Shown here in pieces: positions 58,033 to 64,000 of a stretch of DNA of 64,000 nt (positions within the stretch are counted from its first letter, which is position 1; every line of letters starts with the position of its first letter). The translations under genes were made by a program, and so were the position numbers. The stretch is from Klebsiella michiganensis. Its GTDB lineage: Bacteria > Pseudomonadota > Gammaproteobacteria > Enterobacterales > Enterobacteriaceae. The stretch is taken from positions 434,001 to 498,000 of the forward strand of contig NZ_PRDB01000001.1 of the NCBI RefSeq assembly GCF_002925905.1, in the 5' to 3' direction. The notes under the pieces were generated by a model that did not search any database, was not told where the DNA came from, and saw only the letters and a list, made by a program, of their open reading frames with translations.

Positions 58033-58044
58033 GAAAGTCCTTCA
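58032..58044. promoter_or_regulatory. MetR-binding site
   Basis: TGAAAGTCCTTCA is an exact TGAA-N5-TTCA MetR palindrome. It overlaps the metR start codon and Shine-Dalgarno, and lies about 60 bp upstream of the likely metE start site. A second, half-conserved copy, TGAATAATTTGCG, begins 21 bp further on at 58053, matching the two-site arrangement known for metE. Confidence 0.82.
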
Positions 58045-58096
58045 CTTCGGCATGAATAATTTGCGCTTGAGGAATATACAGTAACTGCCAATTATG

Positions 58097-58120
58097 GATG
58101 TGTAAACATCTGGACGGCTA
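58097..58120. promoter_or_regulatory. MetJ operator (three met boxes) in the metR-metE region
   Basis: Three consecutive 8-mers, GATGTGTA, AACATCTG and GACGGCTA, match the phased met-box repeat (GACGTCTA) at 6, 6 and 6 of 8 positions. They overlap the probable metE transcription start, given TTGAGG (58067-58072) and AATTAT (58090-58095) as -35/-10 with 17-bp spacing. This implies repression by MetJ-S-adenosylmethionine. The following ERIC abuts the operator. Confidence 0.65.
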
Positions 58121-58250
58121 AATCCTTTATCTTTCGAATTTATGGCAGCGTTGGCTGCACTTCCTCACCCCAGTCACTTACTTCAGTAAGCTCCTGGGGA
58201 TGAGCAAGTTTGCCGCCTTCCCTAAATCCGAAATCTTTCGGATTGCAATT
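58119..58250. repeat. ERIC element in the metE leader
   Basis: The core GCGTTGGCTGCACTTCCTCACC and CAGTCACTTACTTCAGTAAG followed by CTCCTGGGGAT matches the ERIC consensus closely. The outer arms (TTTATCTTTCGAATTTATGG on the left; AAATCCGAAATCTTTCGGATT on the right) are more diverged, so the ends are approximate. It lies between the MetJ operator and the metE ribosome-binding site, inside the transcribed leader. Confidence 0.88.
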
Positions 58251-58264
58251 ATGAGGCTCAAAAA

Positions 58265-60526
58265 ATGACAATTATTAACCACACCCTCGGTTTCCCTCGC
58301 ATTGGCCTGCGCCGCGAGCTGAAGAAAGCGCAAGAAAGCTACTGGGCGGGCAATACCAGCCGCGAAGAATTGCTGGCCGTTGGCCGCGAACTGCGCGCTC
58401 GCCACTGGGAACAGCAGAAGCAGGCGGGCATTGACCTGCTACCGGTGGGCGATTTCGCCTGGTACGACCATGTTCTGACCACCAGCCTGTGGCTTGGCAA
58501 CGTGCCGGCTCGTCATCAGAACAAAGACGGCTCCGTTGATATCGATACCCTTTTTCGCATAGGCCGCGGCCGCGCGCCGACCGGCGAACCGGCCGCGGCG
58601 GCGGAAATGACCAAATGGTTTAACACTAACTACCACTACATGGTGCCGGAATTTGTGAAGGGCCAGCGGTTCAAACTGAGCTGGACCCAGCTGCTGGATG
58701 AGGTGGACGAAGCGCTGGCGCTGGGCCACAAGGTGAAGCCTGTTCTGCTGGGGCCGGTCACCTACCTGTGGCTCGGTAAGGTGAAAGGCGAGCCGTTCGA
58801 CCGCCTGAGCCTGCTGAACGATATTCTGCCTGTTTACCAGCAGGTGCTGACTGAACTGGCAAAACGCGGCGTTGAGTGGGTGCAGATTGATGAACCGGCG
58901 CTGGTGCTCGAGCTGCCGCAGGCGTGGTTGGATGCCTTCAAACCGGCTTACGCGGCCCTTAGCGGTCAGCTTAAGCTGCTGCTGACTACCTACTTTGAAG
59001 GCATTACCGATAACCTCGACACCATTACCGCACTGCCGGTACAGGGCCTGCATGTGGATCTGGTCCACGGCCAGGACGATGTCGCCGAACTGCATAAGCG
59101 CCTGCCTGCCGACTGGCTGCTCTCCGCGGGGCTGATCAACGGCCGCAACGTCTGGCGCGCCGATCTGAGCGAGAAGTACGCGCAGGTTAAAGATATCGTC
59201 GGCAAACGTGAACTGTGGGTAGCCTCTTCCTGCTCCCTGCTGCACAGCCCGATCGATCTGAACGTGGAAACGCGGCTCGATGCCGAAGTGAAGAGCTGGT
59301 TTGCCTTCGCCCTGCAAAAATGCCGGGAGCTGGCGCTGCTGCGCGATGCGCTGAACAGCGGCGACACCGCGGCGATTGCTGACTGGAGCGCGCCGATCCA
59401 GGCACGTCGCCAGTCAACCCGCGTGCACAACGCTGCGGTAGAGAAGCGTCTGGCGGCCATTACCGCTCAGGACAGCCAGCGTCAAAGCGTCTACGAAGTT
59501 CGCGCCGAAGCGCAGCGCGCCCGCTTTAAGCTGCCGGCCTGGCCAACCACCACCATCGGCTCCTTCCCCCAGACCACCGAGATCCGCGGCCTGCGTCTGG
59601 ACTTCAAAAAGGGCAATCTCGATGCTAACCGCTACCGCACCGGCATCGCCGAACACATTAAGCAGGCGATCGTTGAGCAGGAGCGACTGGGGCTGGACGT
59701 GCTGGTACACGGTGAAGCCGAGCGTAACGATATGGTGGAATACTTCGGCGAACACCTGGACGGCTTTATTTTCACGCAGAACGGCTGGGTACAGAGCTAC
59801 GGCTCCCGCTGCGTCAAACCGCCGGTGGTCATCGGCGACATCAGCCGCCCGGAGGCGATCACCGTCGAGTGGGCAAAATACGCTCAGTCCCTGACCGACA
59901 AACCGGTAAAAGGCATGCTGACCGGCCCGGTGACCATTCTTTGCTGGTCCTTCCCGCGTGAGGACGTCAGCCGTGAAACGATTGCGAAACAGATAGCCCT
60001 CGCGCTGCGCGATGAAGTGGCGGATCTGGAAGCCGCCGGTATCGGTATCATCCAGATCGACGAACCGGCCCTGCGGGAAGGCCTGCCGCTGAAGCGTAGC
60101 GACTGGGATGCGTATCTGGCATGGGGGGTGGAAGCTTTCCGTATCAATGCCGCGGTGGCGAAAGACGACACGCAGATCCACACCCATATGTGCTATTGCG
60201 AGTTCAACGACATCATGGATTCCATCGCCGCGCTGGATGCGGACGTGATTACCATCGAAACCTCGCGCTCTGATATGGAGCTGCTGGAGTCGTTCGAAGC
60301 GTTCGACTACCCGAATGAAATCGGGCCGGGCGTGTACGACATTCACTCCCCGAACGTGCCGAGCGTGGAGTGGATTGAAGCGCTGCTGGAAAAAGCCGCG
60401 CAGCGTATCCCGGCAGAGCGCCTGTGGGTGAACCCGGACTGCGGCCTGAAAACCCGCGGCTGGACGGAAACGCGCGCCGCGCTGGCCAACATGGTCAAGG
60501 CCGCGCAAAACCTGCGCCAGGCGTAA
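58265..60526 (+). CDS. metE: Cobalamin-independent methionine synthase MetE
   Basis: This 753-residue enzyme transfers the methyl of 5-methyltetrahydropteroyltri-glutamate to homocysteine. It has two TIM barrels. The N-terminal part begins [22 protein letters not shown], and the catalytic C-terminal barrel holds the zinc ligands in HTHMCYCEF (H641, C643) and NPDCGLK (C726). Length and sequence match E. coli MetE. GAGG is 7 nt before the ATG. Expression should respond to MetR-homocysteine and MetJ-SAM through the sites upstream. A long opposite-strand frame is a shadow. Confidence 0.98.
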   Translation: MTIINHTLGFPRIGLRRELKKAQESYWAGNTSREELLAVGRELRARHWEQQKQAGIDLLPVGDFAWYDHVLTTSLWLGNVPARHQNKDGSVDIDTLFRIGRGRAPTGEPAAAAEMTKWFNTNYHYMVPEFVKGQRFKLSWTQLLDEVDEALALGHKVKPVLLGPVTYLWLGKVKGEPFDRLSLLNDILPVYQQVLTELAKRGVEWVQIDEPALVLELPQAWLDAFKPAYAALSGQLKLLLTTYFEGITDNLDTITALPVQGLHVDLVHGQDDVAELHKRLPADWLLSAGLINGRNVWRADLSEKYAQVKDIVGKRELWVASSCSLLHSPIDLNVETRLDAEVKSWFAFALQKCRELALLRDALNSGDTAAIADWSAPIQARRQSTRVHNAAVEKRLAAITAQDSQRQSVYEVRAEAQRARFKLPAWPTTTIGSFPQTTEIRGLRLDFKKGNLDANRYRTGIAEHIKQAIVEQERLGLDVLVHGEAERNDMVEYFGEHLDGFIFTQNGWVQSYGSRCVKPPVVIGDISRPEAITVEWAKYAQSLTDKPVKGMLTGPVTILCWSFPREDVSRETIAKQIALALRDEVADLEAAGIGIIQIDEPALREGLPLKRSDWDAYLAWGVEAFRINAAVAKDDTQIHTHMCYCEFNDIMDSIAALDADVITIETSRSDMELLESFEAFDYPNEIGPGVYDIHSPNVPSVEWIEALLEKAAQRIPAERLWVNPDCGLKTRGWTETRAALANMVKAAQNLRQA

Positions 60527-60543
60527 TATAAATCACACTTGTG

Positions 60544-60565
60544 GGAGGCCCCGGCCTCCTTTTTT
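60544..60565 (+). terminator. metE: Intrinsic terminator of metE
   Basis: GGAGGCC (60544-60550), CC loop, GGCCTCC (60553-60559), then TTTTTT. It lies 17 nt after the metE stop. Confidence 0.93.
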
Positions 60566-60732
60566 GGTTTCTTCTCTTCGCTGGCAAAACCGAATGTGAA
60601 GAACTGTTCGGCGTGAGGCGGCAGCGTCTGGACAACGTCCACCCGCTCCCGGCTGTTGCTCAGGACGGATGTCTTTGACTACAGTTAAGCGTTCCCTGAA
60701 CCGAAGCTGTGATAACTCTCCTGAGGTGAAAG

Positions 60733-61422
60733 ATGATTGAACACCACGATCAAAAAGGGTATTTGCGTTTTGCCATTAATCTGGGTAATCCGGTGCTTAC
60801 GACACTGCTGCCGGATGGGTCTCCGGGGGGGATTACCGTCGAGCTGGCAAAGAAACTGGCTGCAGAGAGCCAGCGCGAAGCGCGGTTTGTGACCTGGCCG
60901 ACGGCCGGGCAGGTAGTTGACGCGGCGCTGCAGGATCAATGGGATATCGCCTTTCTGGCTATCGACCCGGCGCGGGAAGATAAGCTTCGCTTTACGCCAT
61001 CCTACGTCACTATCGAAAGCTCGCTGATGGTGAAAAAAGAGAGCCAGATTCAATCGGTTCAGGAGATGGACCGCGCAGGCGTGGTAATTAACGTGGGCAA
61101 AGGCGCGGCCTACGAGCTGTATCTGATTCGCACGCTGCAGCATGCGACGATGCGCCAGTACGCCACCTCACAGGAGGCTATTCAGGCGTTTATCAACGGC
61201 GAAGGCGATTGGGTGGCCGGTATTCGCCAGCCTCTGGAGAAAGCCGCGCAGGAGAATCCGCAGTTTCGCGTTCTGCCCGACAGCTTTAGCCAGATACACC
61301 AGGCGATATGCGTACCGCGCAATGCGACGCAGCACTATGAATTTATTTGCCGCCGCCTCTCTTCCTGGATAGCGGACGGTACTATTGCCGGGATGGTGAG
61401 CCGCCATATCGGCAATAGCTGA
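60733..61422 (+). CDS. Solute-binding-protein family 3-like protein without signal peptide
   Basis: This 229-residue protein has the fold pattern of amino-acid ABC transporter binding proteins: LRFAINLGNPV...GSPGGITVELAKKLA, WDIAFLAIDPAREDKLRFTPSYVTIESSLMV, VVINVGKGAAYELYL, AIQAFINGEGDWVAGIRQPLEKAA, and ICRRLSSWIADGTIAGMV. Unlike transport components it starts directly with MIEHHDQKGY and has no signal sequence, lipobox or membrane segment. No permease or ATPase gene is nearby. GAGGTG stands 5 nt before the ATG, so the start is well supported. It lies between metE and ysgA, which are adjacent in E. coli. It may be a cytoplasmic ligand sensor or an enzyme of cyclohexadienyl-dehydratase type; its function is unknown. 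Confidence 0.8.
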   Translation: MIEHHDQKGYLRFAINLGNPVLTTLLPDGSPGGITVELAKKLAAESQREARFVTWPTAGQVVDAALQDQWDIAFLAIDPAREDKLRFTPSYVTIESSLMVKKESQIQSVQEMDRAGVVINVGKGAAYELYLIRTLQHATMRQYATSQEAIQAFINGEGDWVAGIRQPLEKAAQENPQFRVLPDSFSQIHQAICVPRNATQHYEFICRRLSSWIADGTIAGMVSRHIGNS

Positions 61423-61425
61423 TCG

Positions 61426-62238
61426 TTAACCGCGCTTACCGCCATACTGCGCAAACCAGGCCAGCATCCGCTGCCAGCCGTCTTTTGCCGACTCTTCATG
61501 ATAGCTGGCGCGATAGTCGGCATTAAAAGCGTGGTCGGCGTGCGGGTAAACCACGATTTCCGCCGTGGCGTTGGCCGCCCGCAGCGCCTGACGCATCGTT
61601 TCCACCGTGTCCTGCGGGATGCTGTCATCTTTCGCGCCATAAAGCCCTAACACCGGCGCGTTAAGATCGACGGCAATATCGACCGGATGCTTCGGCGAAT
61701 TCAGCGTTTTCTCGCCGACCAGCTTGCCGTACCAGGCGACGGCGGCTTTTAACTGCGGATTATGCGCAGCGTACAGCCAGGTAATACGCCCGCCCCAGCA
61801 GAAGCCGGTAATCAGCAAGCGATGGGCATCGCCGCCGTGGCGGTAGGCCCAACTGGCCACGTGATCGAGGTCGGCCAGCACCTGAGAATCCGGCACCTTT
61901 TTGACCAGTCCCTGGAACAGAGAAGGGATGTCGCTGTAATCATTAGGATCGCCCTGGCGGAAGTAGAGCTCCGGTGCGATAGCCAGATACCCCTCCTTTG
62001 CCAGACGGCGGCAGATATCGCGGATATGTTCATGCACGCCGAAAATTTCCTGGACCACGATAACGACCGGCAGCGGACCGTCGACGCCGCGCGGGCGAGC
62101 ATGGAACGCCGGCATGTTATCTCCCTGTGAAGGGATGGATGTCTCCCCGGAGACGATGTTCTCATCTGATGTGTGAACGGCAGTTGAGGCGTGCGGCGTG
62201 GCTGCAGGTGCAAAGCCGGTTTGCTTAATTGTCGTCAT
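61426..62238 (-). CDS. ysgA: Dienelactone hydrolase family protein YsgA (DlhH)
   Basis: A 270-residue alpha/beta hydrolase with the nucleophile cysteine in ITGFCWGGRITWLYAA near 148, the acid in VLGLYGAKDDSIP, and the histidine in YPHADHAFNADYR. VVIVVQEIFGVHEHIRDICRRLAKEGYLAIAPELYFRQGDPND (in part) is the DLH signature. It closely matches E. coli YsgA, whose substrate is unproven. It converges on the solute-binding-like gene with a 3-nt gap and is divergent from udp. Confidence 0.93.
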   Translation of the reverse strand: MTTIKQTGFAPAATPHASTAVHTSDENIVSGETSIPSQGDNMPAFHARPRGVDGPLPVVIVVQEIFGVHEHIRDICRRLAKEGYLAIAPELYFRQGDPNDYSDIPSLFQGLVKKVPDSQVLADLDHVASWAYRHGGDAHRLLITGFCWGGRITWLYAAHNPQLKAAVAWYGKLVGEKTLNSPKHPVDIAVDLNAPVLGLYGAKDDSIPQDTVETMRQALRAANATAEIVVYPHADHAFNADYRASYHEESAKDGWQRMLAWFAQYGGKRG

Positions 62239-62362
62239 GGTATTCTCCGTACCCTCAATTTATTAGCGCATCAATAACTATAGCTGCTCTGGACAGGACG
62301 TTAATCAAACACAGTGCCCGAAACAGGCTATCTTTTGTTCAGGCTTCTGCGATTTAGCTTGT

Positions 62363-62460
62363 TAATGTGATGTATATCACTATTTTATGGAAAGTTATTG
62401 CAATGAATTTCATTCATGGTGATTGTGGTCACAAAATTGAGCCGACAGCTTCTGTAAAGT
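62363..62460 (+). promoter_or_regulatory. udp: udp promoter with two CRP sites
   Basis: CRP2 is TGTGA-TGTATA-TCACT at 62366-62381 and CRP1 is GGTGA-TTGTGG-TCACA at 62418-62433. Their centres are 52 bp apart, the same spacing as the E. coli udp sites at -93.5 and -41.5. With CRP1 at -41.5, the -10 falls on TAAAGT (62455-62460) and transcription would start near 62467. The space between the sites is where CytR binds in E. coli. CRP-cAMP activation and CytR repression by cytidine are expected. Confidence 0.85.
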
Positions 62461-62505
62461 ACCGTTTTGCTTCTGCTGATAATTCGACCCACAGAGGAGT
62501 TTTTT

Positions 62506-63267
62506 ATGTCCAAGTCTGATGTTTTTCATCTCGGCCTCACCAAAAACGATTTACAAGGGGCTACGCTGGCTATCGTCCCTGGCGATCCGGAGCGTGTGGA
62601 AAAGATCGCCGCGCTGATGGATAAGCCGGTTAAGCTGGCATCTCACCGTGAATTCACCACCTGGCGCGCTGAGCTGGATGGTAAAGCAGTGATTGTCTGC
62701 TCTACCGGTATCGGCGGCCCATCGACCTCTATCGCCGTGGAAGAGCTGGCCCAGCTGGGCATCCGTACCTTCCTGCGCATCGGCACCACCGGCGCCATTC
62801 AGCCGCATATTAATGTCGGCGACGTTCTGGTGACGACCGCGTCCGTCCGTCTGGACGGCGCAAGCCTGCACTTTGCGCCAATGGAGTTCCCGGCGGTGGC
62901 TGACTTTGAATGTACTACCGCGCTGGTTGAAGCGGCGAAGTCTATCGGCGCGACCACCCATATCGGTGTCACCGCCTCTTCCGACACCTTCTATCCGGGC
63001 CAGGAACGTTACGATACCTTCTCCGGCCGCGTTGTTAGCCGTTTTAAAGGCTCGATGGAAGAGTGGCAGGCGATGGGCGTGATGAACTATGAAATGGAAT
63101 CCGCCACGCTGCTGACGATGTGCGCCAGCCAGGGCCTGCGCGCCGGGATGGTTGCCGGAGTTATCGTCAACCGTACCCAGCAGGAAATTCCGAACGCGGA
63201 AACCATGAAGCAAACCGAAAGCCACGCGGTGAAAATTGTCGTGGAAGCGGCGCGCCGCCTGCTGTAG
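62506..63267 (+). CDS. udp: Uridine phosphorylase
   Basis: This 253-residue hexameric nucleoside phosphorylase splits uridine with phosphate to uracil and ribose-1-phosphate. Motifs: [51 protein letters not shown] near 91-109, and [24 protein letters not shown] near the end. [19 protein letters not shown] at 62506 is the E. coli start, and GAGGAG precedes it. The frame is open 39 nt further upstream. Confidence 0.98.
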   Translation: MSKSDVFHLGLTKNDLQGATLAIVPGDPERVEKIAALMDKPVKLASHREFTTWRAELDGKAVIVCSTGIGGPSTSIAVEELAQLGIRTFLRIGTTGAIQPHINVGDVLVTTASVRLDGASLHFAPMEFPAVADFECTTALVEAAKSIGATTHIGVTASSDTFYPGQERYDTFSGRVVSRFKGSMEEWQAMGVMNYEMESATLLTMCASQGLRAGMVAGVIVNRTQQEIPNAETMKQTESHAVKIVVEAARRLL

Positions 63268-63285
63268 TTACCCTTTCTTCTGCCA

Positions 63286-63316
63286 GGGGTCGGACTCTCC
63301 GGCCCTTCTTTTTTGC
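63286..63316 (+). terminator. udp: Intrinsic terminator of udp
   Basis: GGGTCGGA, CTC loop, TCCGGCCC (one G-U pair), then TTCTTTTTTG, starting about 19 nt after the udp stop. Confidence 0.85.
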
Positions 63317-63405
63317 GTAGCGCCTCGCAGGAAAACCCTTTCAAACTGGACGTTTGTACAGCACAATTCTATTTTGTGCCGTAAGTCGTTGCCGCAGGGG
63401 GCGTT

Positions 63406-64000
63406 GTGGATATCTCAATTATTATTAGTGCCGTTGTGGCGCTGGCCGTCGGGCTGATTGTCGGCTGGCTGGCGACCAAAGCGCACGCCGATCAAATTCG
63501 CGCCGATCTTATCGATGAGCGGCGCGAGCTGGATATTGAGCTGAGCGCGGCCCGCCAACGTCTGGTGCAGGAGTCACACTGGCGAGAAGAGTGTGAACTG
63601 CTCAATAACGAACTGCGCAGCCTGCGCGATATCAACGCCTCGCTGGAAGCCGATCTTCGCGAAGTGACCACCCGACTTGAATCCACTCAGCTGCATGCGG
63701 AAGACAAAATTCGCCAGATGGTGAACAGCGAGCAGCGTCTTAGCGAACAGTTTGAGAATCTGGCAAATCGCATTTTTGAGCACAGCAACCGGCGGGTGGA
63801 TGAGCAGAATCGCCAGAGCCTGCACGGCCTGCTGACGCCGCTTCGCGAACAGCTGGATGGCTTTCGTCGGCAGGTGCAGGATAGCTTTGGTCAGGAAGCG
63901 CGGGAGCGCCATACTCTGGCCCATGAAATCCGCAATCTTCAGCAGCTGAATGCGCAAATGGCCCAGGAGGCGCTAAACCTGACGCGCGCGCTCAAAGGCG
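63406..64000 (+). CDS. rmuC: DNA recombination protein RmuC, 5' part
   Basis: The first 198 codons are present; the window ends inside the gene. It starts with GTG (AGGGG 6 nt upstream) and an N-terminal membrane segment (MDISIIISAVVALAVGLIVG). A long coiled coil follows (about 35-150) with HWREECELLNNELRSLRDINASLEADLREV and SEQRLSEQFENLANRIFEHSNRRVDEQNRQS (in part), as in E. coli RmuC. The RmuC nuclease-like domain lies beyond the window. RmuC limits inversions at short inverted repeats in E. coli. Confidence 0.95.
   Translation, partial: MDISIIISAVVALAVGLIVGWLATKAHADQIRADLIDERRELDIELSAARQRLVQESHWREECELLNNELRSLRDINASLEADLREVTTRLESTQLHAEDKIRQMVNSEQRLSEQFENLANRIFEHSNRRVDEQNRQSLHGLLTPLREQLDGFRRQVQDSFGQEARERHTLAHEIRNLQQLNAQMAQEALNLTRALKG

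Noticed and set aside
59414-60508. A 364-residue minus-strand open frame opposite metE
   Set aside because: Shadow of a highly conserved gene with high third-position GC; no start signal or homology.

Overview
The window is a 64 kb piece of an enterobacterial chromosome with no plasmid or prophage backbone. From pnuC-rep through rhlB-trxA-rho, the enterobacterial common antigen (ECA) operon, the argX-hisR-leuT-proM tRNA cluster, glmZ, hemCDXY, cyaA, dapF-xerC-uvrD, corA, pldA-recQ, metR-metE and udp-rmuC, gene order and protein sequences follow the E. coli K-12 ilvC-to-rmuC region. Moderately high GC, ERIC repeats and the extra genes suggest the Klebsiella / Enterobacter / Kosakonia side of Enterobacteriaceae. 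The species cannot be fixed from the sequence alone.

Layout. 1-2632: end of a pnuC-type transporter gene, then rep. 2636-6994: accessory cassette of a PfkB kinase, an NCS1 permease and an ADP-ribosylglycohydrolase, divergent from a GntR/UTRA regulator; it resembles E. coli yegUVW with a different transporter. 7059-12254: gppA, rhlB, trxA, rho. 12449-23368: ECA operon wecA-wzzE-wecB-wecC-wecD-wecE-wzxE-wecF-wzyE-wecG, lacking rffG and rffH. 23600-26103: yifK (thrP), four tRNA genes, and the glmZ small RNA gene carrying an ERIC element. 26109-33552: hemYXDC divergent from cyaA, then cyaY. 33597-40387: second accessory block with two paralogous 14-TM-type MFS transporters, an amidohydrolase and a divergent MocR/PdxR-type regulator. 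40551-51839: lptM, dapF, yigA, xerC, yigB, uvrD, corA with a structured leader, rarD, yigI, pldA, recQ. 51901-57191: rhtC, an inserted Rpn-family nuclease gene, rhtB, pldB, yigL, yigM. 57079-64000: metR/metE, a lone cytoplasmic solute-binding-like protein, ysgA (dlhH), udp and the start of rmuC.

The strongest unusual signals are as follows. (1) A full 127-bp ERIC sits inside glmZ, flanked by TA on both sides, with conserved glmZ sequence on either side. (2) Another 127-bp ERIC supplies the start codon and Shine-Dalgarno of gppA. (3) An ERIC lies in the metE 5' leader. (4) The Rpn nuclease gene has a near-perfect internal Shine-Dalgarno and ATG that would give a 61-residue C-terminal product, the arrangement described for intragenic antitoxins of Rpn proteins. 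(5) rffGH are missing from the ECA operon. (6) There are two accessory metabolic cassettes of unknown substrate.

Family names rest on remembered E. coli protein sequences and motifs. No database search was run.
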